A stretch of 64,000 bases of DNA from Proteobacteria bacterium UBA7415 (GCA_002470515.1 DKML01000010.1:62001-126000), one strand, 5' to 3'. Positions 26,088 to 35,819 are shown, counted from the stretch's first letter. Translations and numbers: made by a program. The notes: a model not told the origin generated them from the letters alone.

Positions 26088-27035
26088 ATGAAATACGCCC
26101 TAATCGTAGACTCCGTTGGCTGTATACCAGAGCAAGAGTACCGCTCTCGACAAATAAAACTATTGCCGCTCGCGGTTAGCTTTAACGACGTTAAGTATAT
26201 GGATACTTTCGAAGAAAAAGCTCTTTTACCTATTCATCAAGCTAAGCGCATTGGCGTTAAATCAAACTCGATGTCGATCACACCATCAGCAGATGACGTT
26301 CGTACATACTTAATGAAGAACATCGCGCCTAAATACGATGTGGCTATTTTTCAGACTGCTGGTCAAGCTTACACACCAATCTATCTAAGCTGCAAAGCAG
26401 TGTCTGATTCGATAGCCGCTGACGCAAAAGCTCTTCGGCTAAAAGAAGGTATAACGACGCCATTTAGAATGACGAGCACTGAAACCAAAACGGCGCTGGC
26501 AGGACAAGGTCTTATTGTTATTTACTCGGACGACTTGTTGCAGAGCGGTATGAGTTTGACTGAATTTACACCTTTGATTGAGGACTTTAAAACGCTGGTT
26601 AAATCGTTTTTAGTGGTTCGAGATGCAATGTATGCGCGACACAGACAAAAACTTAAAGGCAATAAAACGGTCTCGTTTCCTGTCGCGATATTGGCGAACG
26701 CATTACAGGTTTCACCCATCACGCTACTCCAGGATAGCGAACTAACGATGTTGGATGTAAAGACTCGCGGCGCCGACAATGCCATTGAAAAGGTTTTGGA
26801 GTACTGTATTGACCGAGTTGGTGAAGGTTTGCTTGCGCCACTCATTAACATAAGCATCGCTGGCGATCCCGCCAGCTTGACGAGTCTCTCTAGCTTTAAG
26901 CGTTTGCAGACCGCGTGTGATGGCGCGCAGGTGAAGCTCTACATTGGTGTTATGACTTTAGCAGCAAGCATTCAAATCGGCCCTGGAGCGATATCGGTTG
27001 GAATCGCTCCAATCAATCAAGCGAACGCTCTGTAG
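26088..27035 (+). CDS. DegV-like fatty-acid-binding family protein, copy 1 of 3
   Basis: A 315-residue protein that starts MKYALIVDSVGCIPEQEYRS, the DegV opening (DS followed by a descending helix). KLLPLAVSFNDVKYMD follows at 24-39, then NSMSITPSADDVRTYL near 64, VAIFQTAGQAYTPIY near 86-100, and the C-terminal IGPGAISVGIAP. DegV proteins (FakB in Firmicutes) bind a fatty acid for phosphorylation by FakA kinase. No kinase is nearby. It is the first of three close paralogues in tandem; by eye most positions are shared. The domain call is moderately sure and the substrate is unknown. Confidence 0.7.
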   Translation: MKYALIVDSVGCIPEQEYRSRQIKLLPLAVSFNDVKYMDTFEEKALLPIHQAKRIGVKSNSMSITPSADDVRTYLMKNIAPKYDVAIFQTAGQAYTPIYLSCKAVSDSIAADAKALRLKEGITTPFRMTSTETKTALAGQGLIVIYSDDLLQSGMSLTEFTPLIEDFKTLVKSFLVVRDAMYARHRQKLKGNKTVSFPVAILANALQVSPITLLQDSELTMLDVKTRGADNAIEKVLEYCIDRVGEGLLAPLINISIAGDPASLTSLSSFKRLQTACDGAQVKLYIGVMTLAASIQIGPGAISVGIAPINQANAL

Positions 27036-27190
27036 TTTGGCCTCTTAGCTGAATCACTTAGTTGTTGATTTAAATCCTTTTTATATTCTGTAACGACGTT
27101 CATTTTTGGGTGGGCGATAAACAAGGAACCAACTTACACTTAAGTTGTGCGGTTTTAGGATTACAGTTTTTTTTACGTAATTTACCTACT

Positions 27191-28138
27191 ATGAAATACG
27201 CAATTGTTATGGACTCGGTCGGCTGTATTCCTGAAGAAGAATATCGCAAAAGATCGATTAAATTACTGCCTCTAGCTGTCCGCTTTGATGGCGTTCATTA
27301 TATGGACAGTTACGAAGCTAAAGCTTTGCTGCCTATTCATTCTGCAGGTCGTGTCGGTATTAAGACCGACTCCGTCTCGGTAACGCCTTCCGCTGACGAT
27401 GTACGTAAGTACCTAATTAAAAACATCGCCCACTCGTTTGACGTTGCCATCTTCCAAACTGTTGGTCAATCATATACACCGATATACCAAAGCTGTAAAA
27501 CTGTATCTAACTCTATCGCAGCTGATGCGAAGTCGGTTCGGTTGGAGAAGGGCGTAACAACGCCTTTTAGATTGACCAGTTCAGACACAGGCACAGTGGT
27601 AGCGGGGCAAGGCTTAATTGCACTTTATTCGGATGACCTTTTGCAAACAGGAATGAGTCTTGCTGACTTCACTCCAAAGATTGAAGAGTTTAAGGTATTG
27701 GTTAAAACTTTTATTATTGTTCGCGATACTGTTTACGCTCGACATCGTCAAAAGCAAAAAGGTAATAAAACAGTTTCTTACCCTGTTGCTATAATGGCCA
27801 AGACACTTCAAGTATCACCTATCACACTGGCGCAAAATCAAAATATTGATGTGATTGACCTTAAAACACGAGGCTTCGATAACGCCCTTGAAAAAGTATT
27901 GGAGTATTGTATCGACCGCGTAAGAGAAGGCTTACTCGCTCCACTGATTAATATCAGCATTGCTGGCGATCCTGCGACTCTAATTGAACACAACAGTTAT
28001 AAACGTTTACAACATGTCTGCTCTGATGCTGGTATTAAAGTTTATGTTGGTGTTATGACTTTAGGGGCTACTATTAATGTTGGTCCAGGCGCTGTTTCCG
28101 TAGGTATTGCACCTTTGAACCAAGAGCAACAACCGTAG
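27191..28138 (+). CDS. DegV-like family protein, copy 2 of 3
   Basis: A 315-residue paralogue of its two neighbours. The start MKYAIVMDSVGCIPEEEY at 27191 aligns with theirs; a longer frame from 27110 would add 27 unrelated residues and is rejected. It keeps KLLPLAVRF, VSVTPSADDVRKYL, the GQSYTPIYQSCK segment, and YARHRQKQKGNKTVSYPVA shared with copy 1. The gap to copy 1 is 155 bases and to copy 3 is 89 bases, and no terminator was seen in them, so one transcript is possible. Confidence 0.7.
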   Translation: MKYAIVMDSVGCIPEEEYRKRSIKLLPLAVRFDGVHYMDSYEAKALLPIHSAGRVGIKTDSVSVTPSADDVRKYLIKNIAHSFDVAIFQTVGQSYTPIYQSCKTVSNSIAADAKSVRLEKGVTTPFRLTSSDTGTVVAGQGLIALYSDDLLQTGMSLADFTPKIEEFKVLVKTFIIVRDTVYARHRQKQKGNKTVSYPVAIMAKTLQVSPITLAQNQNIDVIDLKTRGFDNALEKVLEYCIDRVREGLLAPLINISIAGDPATLIEHNSYKRLQHVCSDAGIKVYVGVMTLGATINVGPGAVSVGIAPLNQEQQP

Positions 28139-28227
28139 GCTCGACCATTACTTTTATTGAATTATATTAATCTGATCTTCGGGTTATACGTTCGTTCTTT
28201 TCTATTCATAACTCAGGTTAATGTTAT

Positions 28228-29175
28228 ATGAAGTACGCACTGGTTTTAGATTCTGTAGCGTGTATTCCTGAACAGGAACTTCGTCGCAGGCCAATCAAAA
28301 TTTTACCGCTCACGGTGAAATTTGAAGACGTGCAGTATGTTGACACAACCGAAGAAAAAGCTCTTATTCCGATTCATCGAGCAGGCCGAATAAGCGTTAA
28401 GTCTAACGCTTATTCGGTTACGCCAGACGCCGATAACATACGGCGCTTTATTCTTAAATCTGTCGCGTCTAAATTCGATGTCGCCATTTGCCAAACAATT
28501 GGACAGGCCTACACACCTATTTACGATGGTTATAAAACCGTTGCCCAGTCGATAGCGTCTGACGCCAAACATATTCGTATGCCGTTGGGTATCCATTCTC
28601 CGTTCAGAATGAGTGTGGTTGATACTGGGAGTTTAGCGGCCGGCCAAGGTTTGGTTGCGCTTTATACTGATGACTTAATGCGTGAGGGGCTGGACTTTAC
28701 CGACTATAGACCGATCGTTGAGGACTTTAAGACACTGGTTAAGTCGTTTACGATTGTTAGAGACAGTGTCTACATTCGCCACCGCGTTAAACAAAAAGGC
28801 AACAAAACAGTTTCCTATCCTGTTGCGCTCATTGCTAACGCACTAGCAATTTCGCCCATTGCCAATAACCAGAACAGTGGAATTGATATCATTGATATGA
28901 GAAACAGAGGTTTCGATAACTCTGTTAATCGGGTTTTAGGATATTGCTGCGAGAGGGTTTTAGAAGGGTTGGTTGCACCACTCATTAATATTAGTTTTGC
29001 TGGCGACCCAAAAAGTTTAATGCATCACAATAACTTTAAGAGATTACAGCATGTTTGTGACGACAGCGGCGTTGCTCTTTACGTTGGTGTTATGACTCTA
29101 GCCGCAAGTATAAACTTAGGCCCGGGTGCCATGTCTATTGGTATAGCGCCAATTAACCAAGACATAGACCCCTAG
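28228..29175 (+). CDS. DegV-like family protein, copy 3 of 3
   Basis: A 315-residue paralogue, the most diverged of the three by eye. It keeps MKYALVLDSVACIPEQE, KILPLTVKFEDVQYVD, GQAYTPIYDGYK, IRHRVKQKGNKTVSYPVAL and the end LGPGAMSIGIAP. The last part of the array is 46 bases before the homocysteine methyltransferase start, so it may be linked to that gene. Identical lengths of all three copies indicate intact, selected proteins rather than decaying duplicates. Confidence 0.7.
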   Translation: MKYALVLDSVACIPEQELRRRPIKILPLTVKFEDVQYVDTTEEKALIPIHRAGRISVKSNAYSVTPDADNIRRFILKSVASKFDVAICQTIGQAYTPIYDGYKTVAQSIASDAKHIRMPLGIHSPFRMSVVDTGSLAAGQGLVALYTDDLMREGLDFTDYRPIVEDFKTLVKSFTIVRDSVYIRHRVKQKGNKTVSYPVALIANALAISPIANNQNSGIDIIDMRNRGFDNSVNRVLGYCCERVLEGLVAPLINISFAGDPKSLMHHNNFKRLQHVCDDSGVALYVGVMTLAASINLGPGAMSIGIAPINQDIDP

Positions 29176-29221
29176 TCTCAAAGAATTAGAGCAAAGCAAG
29201 CAATAACTTGAAAGGTAGTTT

Positions 29222-30103
29222 ATGAACACCCCAACGATTCTAGATGGTGGCATGGGCCAAGAGCTTATAGCGCGTACTCAACGCACAATAACTTCATTAT
29301 GGTCCACTAAAGTGCTTTTAGAAGAGCCAGAACTAGTTGAAGATGTGCACGACGCTTATTTTTTAGCTGGCGCCGACGTTGCGACCACCAATAGCTATGC
29401 TATTCATCGCGACCGACTTCGAGACTACGATATAGAAGACCAGTTCGAGAGCCTGCTCTTAAGAGCATGTAGCATCGCCAACAAGAGTCGAGACAAGTTC
29501 GGCTCTGGGATGATCGCAGGAAGCCTCGGGCCAAACGCTAGGTCGTATCGCCCTGATTTAGTATTAAGCATTGAAGAGGGCATAGAACTATATTCCGAGA
29601 TTGCTGGGATCCTCGCTCCGCACGTTGACGTTTTTTTGCTCGAAACAATGGTGTCACTAAAACAGGCTACAGGAGCATTAATCGGCGCAAGCGCACACAA
29701 TAAGCCTGTTTGGCTCTCTATAACTGTGAGTGACGAAGATGGGTCACTGTTAAGATCTGGTGAACCTATTTCTCAAATACTCACTTTGGCAAAACAAAAT
29801 AACGCAGCGGCCGTGTTGGTTAACTGCTCATCTCCAGAAGCTGTGACCCAAGCGCTAAAGGTTTTAAGCGGGAATGAGTTGGTTATAGGTGGGTACGCAA
29901 ACGGTTTCACGCGTATTACCGACAACTTTAAAACCGATTACGCGTCTACCGTGGAACAATTAGAAACACGAAAAGATCTAGACCCTACTACCTATCTTAA
30001 ATTCGCCCAAGACTGGCGAGCCTTAGGCGCTGAAATTATAGGTGGCTGCTGCGAAGTTGGCCCAGAGCACATAAAGGTGTTGGCCCAGTATTTCAAAAAC
30101 TAA
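29222..30103 (+). CDS. Homocysteine S-methyltransferase family protein
   Basis: A 293-residue Zn-dependent methyltransferase. It starts with TILDGGMGQEL (residues 5-15), and shows DVATTNSYAIHR near 53, AGSLGPNARSYRPDL near 99, and the zinc cysteines: VNCSSPEAV near 200 and IGGCCEVGPEHI near 278. Enzymes of this family transfer a methyl group from S-methylmethionine, SAM or betaine to homocysteine, yielding methionine. The donor is not evident. AAAGG lies about 10 bases before the ATG. Confidence 0.88.
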   Translation: MNTPTILDGGMGQELIARTQRTITSLWSTKVLLEEPELVEDVHDAYFLAGADVATTNSYAIHRDRLRDYDIEDQFESLLLRACSIANKSRDKFGSGMIAGSLGPNARSYRPDLVLSIEEGIELYSEIAGILAPHVDVFLLETMVSLKQATGALIGASAHNKPVWLSITVSDEDGSLLRSGEPISQILTLAKQNNAAAVLVNCSSPEAVTQALKVLSGNELVIGGYANGFTRITDNFKTDYASTVEQLETRKDLDPTTYLKFAQDWRALGAEIIGGCCEVGPEHIKVLAQYFKN

Positions 30104-30135
30104 GTCGTGTTCTAACAGGCATTTTTTATAACAGA

Positions 30136-31503
30136 TTAATTTTTAGCCGCTCGACGAGAATCGAAAAGGATCAATCCTTGCATCAATTTATAAGCCTCAA
30201 ATAATTGATAATCTGCTGAAAGCAGATCTTTAATCTCTTGTGATTGCTGTGCCGCCTTGTTCTCTTTAGTGTTGTCCCTCTTTGTGTCTTTATTCTTAAG
30301 ACTTTTGGGGAGGTCCCGCTCTTTAATTCTGTTTTCATCAAGCTCTTCGCCAGACGGGTAACGCTGAGCGATCTCGATGTCCGGTTGAATACCATTAGCT
30401 TGAATTGATTGACCGCTCGGCGTGTAGTACCGAGAAGTTGTTAGTTTGATCGCTTCGTCTTCAGTGATTTCCATCACCGATTGCACTGAACCTTTACCAA
30501 ATGTTTCTTGCCCCACTAAAATGGCGCGCTGACTATCTTGCAATGCTCCCGCTACTATTTCTGAAGCCGAAGCTGAACCGCCGTTAATCAACACGACAAT
30601 GGGTTTACCTGCGATGAGGTCTGTTGGTGATGCAACGTAACTTTGGTCGCTCTCTTCGATTCTTCCTTTTGTGCTTACTATAACGCCGCTGTCTATAAAT
30701 GCGTCTGATATCGAAACAGCCGCAGTTAACAGTCCGCCTGGGTTATTGCGTAAATCCAGAACAAGCCCCGCGAAGCTTTCAATCGATTTTATTTGGGCTA
30801 GTTCTTTGCGAAACTTTTCTGCTGTATCGAGTTGGAATTGACTAATTCGAATATATCCAATTGAATCGCTTAATCTTCGTCGTTTTACTGAAGCCTGGCG
30901 TATCACCGCTCTTATTAGCTCTATTTCTATGGGCTCAGCCTCTCCATCGCGAAGGATTGTCATGCTGATCGATGTGCCTGGCTCCCCTCGCATACGGTTA
31001 GTCGACTCTCTTAAACTCAAGCCAGCTAGCGCTTCTCCATCTATTTTTACTATTAAATCTCCGGTCCGAATCCCAGCATTTGCGGCTGGGGTATCGTCTA
31101 CCGGTGTAACCACTTTTACGTAGCCTCGCTCCATAACTACTTCGATACCTAAGCCTCCAAACCGGCCAGTTGTATCTTCGTTAAGGTCATCGTATTTTTC
31201 GCCCTTCAAGTACACCGAATGTGGGTCTAGGCCGTTGAGCATTCCGTTTACTGCGTGCTCTAAAAGTTGCTCGTCACTCACAGGTTCAACATAGAACCTC
31301 TTGATTCTAGTAAATATTTCTGCGAAGTTTTTTATCTGTGTCAGAGGCAACTCGGTTTCAGTGCTAATCGTATCTTCTTGCTCAGCTGCTTTGCTCGATT
31401 CGTTGTCTTTTGCAACACAGGGCAAACAAATTGATATTGCCATAACTAAGACTACAAATATTCTGATAAGTGTTAAGGGAGTATGTTTCATTGATGTTTG
31501 CAT
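30136..31503 (-). CDS. ctpA: C-terminal processing protease, S41 family
   Basis: A 455-residue periplasmic serine protease. A signal peptide or anchor covers about residues 1-31 (the start may be residue 5, MKHTPL). Next come the N-terminal helical region, a PDZ domain with GRFGGLGIEVVM near 112 and TGDLIVKIDGEAL near 147, and the catalytic core with GGSASASEIVAGAL (Ser) near 309 and QETFGKGSVQ (Lys) near 334. A charged, Lys-rich segment lies near the C-terminus. CtpA-type enzymes trim periplasmic proteins, including peptidoglycan hydrolases. EnvC, next gene upstream on the same strand, regulates septal peptidoglycan hydrolysis. Confidence 0.95.
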   Translation of the reverse strand: MQTSMKHTPLTLIRIFVVLVMAISICLPCVAKDNESSKAAEQEDTISTETELPLTQIKNFAEIFTRIKRFYVEPVSDEQLLEHAVNGMLNGLDPHSVYLKGEKYDDLNEDTTGRFGGLGIEVVMERGYVKVVTPVDDTPAANAGIRTGDLIVKIDGEALAGLSLRESTNRMRGEPGTSISMTILRDGEAEPIEIELIRAVIRQASVKRRRLSDSIGYIRISQFQLDTAEKFRKELAQIKSIESFAGLVLDLRNNPGGLLTAAVSISDAFIDSGVIVSTKGRIEESDQSYVASPTDLIAGKPIVVLINGGSASASEIVAGALQDSQRAILVGQETFGKGSVQSVMEITEDEAIKLTTSRYYTPSGQSIQANGIQPDIEIAQRYPSGEELDENRIKERDLPKSLKNKDTKRDNTKENKAAQQSQEIKDLLSADYQLFEAYKLMQGLILFDSRRAAKN

Positions 31504-31646
31504 AGTGTTTTATCTAGCGGGTACGAGATTTTCACAACTGGGTTTAGTGCTGCAGTTAGAGGACCTTTGAGCTTGATTATCTAACCAAAAACCTGAAATA
31601 CTTAGTTTTGGAAAATCCTCCTAAGGTTGTCCGTTCTGATAATGAA

Positions 31647-32870
31647 TCAACGTTTAGAAAGCCATATATTTGGGTTAACGGGTTGGGTTTTATTGCGGAT
31701 TTCAAAATACAAACCTGGCTGCTTTAGTCCACCACTTGTACCAACCTTCGCGATTACTTCATCGACTGCGACTGAATCTCCTACGTTTTTCAGTAGCTGA
31801 TCATTATGTCCGTAGAGACTAATATGGTCATCTCCGTGGTCTACAATAATCAACTCTCCAAAACCCTTGAGATAGTCTGAGAATATCACCGTTCCACTAT
31901 ATATAGAGCTAACCATAGCATTTTGTTTAGATTCAAAATACAGACCATTCGATCGTATTCCCGAAGTGGGTATTCGAACTCCAAAAGCTGTCTTTATCTT
32001 TCCGTCCACAGGGTAGTTGAGTCTGCCTGACTGTTTTAGAAACCCTCCGGGCACAGTCGTACGCGCTGGTCTTTGTGATAGCTTGGCTAATTGTTCTGCC
32101 TTGAGTTGAATCTGTTTTAATAACGCTTTTAGCCGTTCCCTATCTTCATTCAGCCATTTTAGTTGACTAGCTTTATCTAATAATTGTGTGTCTAGCGCCG
32201 CGATGACTTTCTGTCGTTTGGACTTGTTGCTCAGTAACTCAGCCTGCTTGGATGACATGCTGCGTTTGTCGGCGGCTAATTGTTCGAGCATACCGTTATA
32301 GGCATTCTGTTGTTCCCGTAAGCCGTTTACTAAAAAGGCGTGTTCTTCAATTTTGGCTAGCATTGCATCGCCAAAAATAGAGCGGTAGTGGTTTAGCCTG
32401 CCTAAAGCATACGGGTTCTCTTGATTCAGAAGCTGCTTTATGTAGGCGTCAGAACCTTGCACATACTGATCCCTAATTAAAACAGCCAATTTCTGAGCAA
32501 TCGTTTGGCTCTGTTGTTGCAAAGTCACTATCTTCTCTTTCGTCGCAGACGTTTGCTTAGTTTGTTCAAAAATTTTTGCTTCTAATAATCGCAGACTTCT
32601 CTGGTTGGCACTGATAGATTTCTCTGCATCTAATAATTTGCTTTGCTCAGTTTTTCTCTGTTTCTTGCCGCTATTCAGCTCTTTACTAATAGCATCAATC
32701 TGCTGACTGATTGTGTTTATTGAGCGATTGGCCTCAGCACTAGATTGCGCATGGGTGCTGCTTGCAGCCCAAACGAGAATCCAAAACAGGGCCATTAATA
32801 ATAGTAGTGGTTGCCCAGAAGAACGGCCTACAGAAAAGTTATTCAACATTGGTGCGGTATTGAAGGACAT
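31647..32870 (-). CDS. envC: Murein hydrolase activator EnvC (LytM domain)
   Basis: A protein of about 407 residues with a signal segment ending STHA-QSS, a long coiled coil (about residues 45-270, rich in Gln, Lys, Leu and Ala), and a C-terminal LytM/M23 domain (VDGKIKTAFGVRIP to the end). The LytM domain has lost metal ligands (GVRIPTSGIRSNGLYF), as in non-catalytic EnvC, which activates AmiA/AmiB. The start is ambiguous: MSFNTAP at 32870 or MLNNFSV at 32849; a longer frame reaches 32978 but adds an odd second hydrophobic segment. It is upstream of ctpA on the same strand, as in many gammaproteobacteria, though the usual gpmI is missing. Confidence 0.88.
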   Translation of the reverse strand: MSFNTAPMLNNFSVGRSSGQPLLLLMALFWILVWAASSTHAQSSAEANRSINTISQQIDAISKELNSGKKQRKTEQSKLLDAEKSISANQRSLRLLEAKIFEQTKQTSATKEKIVTLQQQSQTIAQKLAVLIRDQYVQGSDAYIKQLLNQENPYALGRLNHYRSIFGDAMLAKIEEHAFLVNGLREQQNAYNGMLEQLAADKRSMSSKQAELLSNKSKRQKVIAALDTQLLDKASQLKWLNEDRERLKALLKQIQLKAEQLAKLSQRPARTTVPGGFLKQSGRLNYPVDGKIKTAFGVRIPTSGIRSNGLYFESKQNAMVSSIYSGTVIFSDYLKGFGELIIVDHGDDHISLYGHNDQLLKNVGDSVAVDEVIAKVGTSGGLKQPGLYFEIRNKTQPVNPNIWLSKR

Positions 32871-33096
32871 AAATACAACCAGCGATGCGCTTTTGTTATA
32901 TAGCGAGCGAAACAGAATTATCACAATGAGGTTAGGTTTTGCCATTTGCTGTTGATATTGCCAGATACGGTCGTACAAGTGTAACGTGTGCTGTATAATT
33001 CTCGCATTTTAATTATGGACCGACCAGCCCTTTGCCGCTTTCGGCAGCTGGCGGGACATCTCTTGTTTACTCTTACCTACGACCGGTTACCTAACA

Positions 33097-33516
33097 ATGC
33101 TTTCTGAGTTTATTACGCTTAACATTTGGTGGTTTGTTGCTTTAGTCACTGTTTTAAACCTGCTGCTGTTTAGTTTTATGCAGGGGACCGTGCGAGGCGC
33201 TACTCCTGTGTCTGCGCTGCAAATGCCGGCGCTACAACGTTCTGGAAAGTCGGTAATTTACGATTTAAACAAACCAGATCAGTTCGCTAAGGGGCATATT
33301 GCCAGCGCCATCAATTTCTCGCTTGATGAAATCAAACCTGATAACAAGAGGTTACTTAAACACCAAGACAATACAATTATTCTAGTTTGCCAGTCTGGCG
33401 GTGAAAGTATAAAGGCGGCTAAGAGCTTGGTGGCTTTAGGTTTTACTAAAGTTCATCCTTTAAAGGGCGGTCTTATAGCTTGGCAAAAAGATAACCTCCC
33501 TTTAGTAACGGCATAG
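33097..33516 (+). CDS. Membrane-anchored rhodanese-like protein
   Basis: A 139-residue protein with one N-terminal transmembrane helix (residues about 8-28) and a rhodanese domain. It has the active-site loop ILVCQSGGESIKAAKSL with the catalytic Cys near residue 92, and DLNKPDQFAKGHIASAINFSL near 53. Rhodaneses transfer sulfane sulfur or act as sulfur-handling adaptors. It precedes secB, as in many gammaproteobacteria where the order is rhodanese, grxC, secB; no grxC is present between them here. Confidence 0.9.
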   Translation: MLSEFITLNIWWFVALVTVLNLLLFSFMQGTVRGATPVSALQMPALQRSGKSVIYDLNKPDQFAKGHIASAINFSLDEIKPDNKRLLKHQDNTIILVCQSGGESIKAAKSLVALGFTKVHPLKGGLIAWQKDNLPLVTA

Positions 33517-33621
33517 CGTCCTACAATAACGCTAGATTTATTACCCTTACATTTATCAGTTACAGGTCGACTCCGACCTATTAGTCCCTCAACTTTACAC
33601 TTATACAATTAGAAGAACATC

Positions 33622-34089
33622 ATGGCAGAACAAGAAGCGCAAAACCCATCCTTTGATATCCGTAAAGTTTACTTAAAGGATTCTTCGTTGGAATCACCCA
33701 ATGCTCCTGAAATCTTTCTTGAAGACCCCGGCTCTCCAGACGTTAGCGTTGAAGCATCGATTAAATCAAATGCGCTCAAAGAAGCTAATTATTATGAGAT
33801 CGTATTGTCGGTTACCGTCACGACCAAAATGGGCGATAAAACGGGGTTTTTGGTTGAAGTTCAACAAGCTGGTATTTTCCAGATCGCCGGTATTCCTGAA
33901 AAAGACATGCCAATGGCTCTGGAAATAGCTTGCCCTAATGTACTATTACCGTTTGCAAGAGAAGCAATCTCTGATTTGGTAGGCAAGGGCGGATTTCCTC
34001 AACTTTTACTGGCTCCCATAAATTTTGAACTGCTTTACCAACAAAAACGCCAAAAGCTAGCTGAAAAAGAAAGCGCTGCCGAACATTAA
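33622..34089 (+). CDS. secB: Protein-export chaperone SecB
   Basis: A 155-residue cytosolic chaperone. It has the SecB pattern: FDIRKVYLKDSSLESPNAPE near residue 10, YEIVLSVTVTTKMGDKTGFLVEVQQAG near 59, and the conserved LLAPINFELLYQQ near the end. It keeps unfolded precursor proteins competent for SecA. Ribosome site AGAAG lies upstream of ATG 33622. The 105-base gap to the rhodanese gene has no terminator visible. Confidence 0.96.
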   Translation: MAEQEAQNPSFDIRKVYLKDSSLESPNAPEIFLEDPGSPDVSVEASIKSNALKEANYYEIVLSVTVTTKMGDKTGFLVEVQQAGIFQIAGIPEKDMPMALEIACPNVLLPFAREAISDLVGKGGFPQLLLAPINFELLYQQKRQKLAEKESAAEH

Positions 34090-34237
34090 TTTGCCAAAAT
34101 AAGGCCTGTGTTGTCAGGCTTTTCAGTGGGCTGGGCTATACTCTGGACAGAGCGCTGGATTGTAAACGCTTTTCTGCGCTTGTTTTCTATTATTGTTCAG
34201 GCTTTTAGAGCCTGGTATTAATCTTTAAGGCCCTTAT

Positions 34238-34969
34238 ATGACTCGTTCGCTATTACTGCTATTGGTTCTTTTGTTACCTCTTTTTTCTGGGTGCAGCACG
34301 TTAAAATCAACAGACGATCCTACTTCTCAAATTAGCTCAGACCCTATCGAAGGGTTTAATCGCTCTGTGTATGCATTTAACGATGGCGCGGACAAATTAA
34401 TCCTTCGGCCTGTAGCAAAGACCTACGACAAAGTTTTGCCAAGACCTATTAAAAACGGCGTGAGCAATTTCTTTTCCAATTTGAGCGAGCCACTCAATAT
34501 TGTCAACAATCTACTACAAGGTAAATGGGAACGCTCTTTAAGCTCTACCTATCGATTTGCGGTTAACAGCACTGTTGGTTTATTTGGGTTAATAGATGTG
34601 GCAAAGAAACATGAAGTAGATGTCGCAAGCGAAGACCTTGGTCAAACATTGGCAAGTTGGGGCGTGGGCCCTGGTCCGTACCTGATGTTGCCATTTCTTG
34701 GTCCTACAAATTTCCGAGACGGTATTGGTAGAATCACGTCTGGTTCTGCCTATTTTCCGACCCGCGAAATTGGCGATGATAGCGGAACCCACACCGCACT
34801 AAATATACTTCAAGTAATTGATCTCAGAGTTTCGCTTCTCGGTACCGATAAGCTGTTGGAGCAACAAATCGATCAATACTCTTTTCTCAAGAGTGCCTTT
34901 GAGCAAAATCGTCTTCGTTCAATTTACGACGGTTCTCCTCCCAAACAAGAAGAGAAATACGACTTCTAA
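34238..34969 (+). CDS. mlaA: Outer-membrane lipid-asymmetry lipoprotein MlaA (VacJ)
   Basis: A 243-residue lipoprotein. The signal peptide ends in a lipobox LFSGC (Cys at residue 19). The mature protein has the VacJ core: DPIEGFNRSVYAFNDGADK near 37, PRPIKNGVSNFFSNLSEPLNIVN near 69, DLGQTLASWGVGPGPYLMLPF near 130 and GPTNFRDGIG. It removes misplaced phospholipids from the outer leaflet and hands them to the MlaC-MlaFEDB path; those partners are not in the window. It precedes apaH by 23 bases. Confidence 0.95.
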   Translation: MTRSLLLLLVLLLPLFSGCSTLKSTDDPTSQISSDPIEGFNRSVYAFNDGADKLILRPVAKTYDKVLPRPIKNGVSNFFSNLSEPLNIVNNLLQGKWERSLSSTYRFAVNSTVGLFGLIDVAKKHEVDVASEDLGQTLASWGVGPGPYLMLPFLGPTNFRDGIGRITSGSAYFPTREIGDDSGTHTALNILQVIDLRVSLLGTDKLLEQQIDQYSFLKSAFEQNRLRSIYDGSPPKQEEKYDF

Positions 34970-34992
34970 TAACCAACTTTTGGCGTTCCTCT

Positions 34993-35811
34993 ATGGCTTT
35001 ATACGCGGTTGGAGATATACAAGGTTGTTATGAGCCGCTAGTGCGCTTATTAGACAAGGCTAGTTTTGACCCCAGTAAAGACACCCTTGTTTGTGTCGGT
35101 GATTTAGTTAACCGTGGACCCGAATCCGCTCGAACCTTAGACTTGTTGATGGATCTTGGCGATAGCTGCAAAGTTGTTTTAGGTAATCACGATATTCACT
35201 TTTTGGCTCTTTATTACGGAGTTCGTTCACCAAAAATAAACGACACGTTGTTGCCCTTGTTACAAAGTTCCAATGCCAAAAACTACGCCAAGTGGATGCG
35301 AAAGCAACCGCTTTTGAGACTGGATGAGTATCGTAAGCTCATTTTCTGTCACGCGGGTATTTATCCTTGGTGGGATTTAAGCGTGGTTAAGCAAAGAGCA
35401 TTTGAGGTAGAAGGCGTTTTTGCTAAGCGTAAGACATGCGTAAAACTGTTGCGAAAAATCTACAGCAACCAACCGTCTAAGTGGTCTGAAACGCTTGGTC
35501 CAGTTGCTAGAATGCGATTTACGATAAACACGCTCACTCGTATGCGCTTTGTTAGCCCAAAAGGGCACCTAAATTTAACTGTAAGTGGCTTTTCCGGACA
35601 ATCGAGAAAGAACCGGTTACCGTGGTTTGATGTAAATAACCCCGGTATCGACGGTTATAAAGTGGTTTTCGGCCACTGGTCGGCACTCGGCTTACTTGAA
35701 CGGCCAGACGTGCTGTCTTTAGATACGGGTTGTGTTTGGGGCAGGGAGTTAACTATGGCAAAGCTACCCCTGAAAAAGGGAAAGAAAATTAAACTGTATC
35801 AAACGACCTAA
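34993..35811 (+). CDS. apaH: Bis(5'-nucleosyl)-tetraphosphatase, symmetrical
   Basis: A 272-residue metallophosphatase that splits Ap4A to 2 ADP. Motifs: YAVGDIQGCYEPL at the N-terminus (metal ligands D and Q), VCVGDLVNRGPES near residue 34, LGNHDIHFL near 62, FCHAGIYPWW near 116 and VFGHWSALG near 224. Length fits E. coli ApaH (280). It is followed by apaG after 8 bases, the reverse of the E. coli ksgA-apaG-apaH order; no ksgA is in the window. Confidence 0.95.
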   Translation: MALYAVGDIQGCYEPLVRLLDKASFDPSKDTLVCVGDLVNRGPESARTLDLLMDLGDSCKVVLGNHDIHFLALYYGVRSPKINDTLLPLLQSSNAKNYAKWMRKQPLLRLDEYRKLIFCHAGIYPWWDLSVVKQRAFEVEGVFAKRKTCVKLLRKIYSNQPSKWSETLGPVARMRFTINTLTRMRFVSPKGHLNLTVSGFSGQSRKNRLPWFDVNNPGIDGYKVVFGHWSALGLLERPDVLSLDTGCVWGRELTMAKLPLKKGKKIKLYQTT

Positions 35812-35819
35812 AAAGGATT

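Noticed and set aside
27110-27190. Longer start for the second DegV-like gene
   Set aside because: The 27 added residues have no counterpart in the other two copies, and all three align from MKYA.
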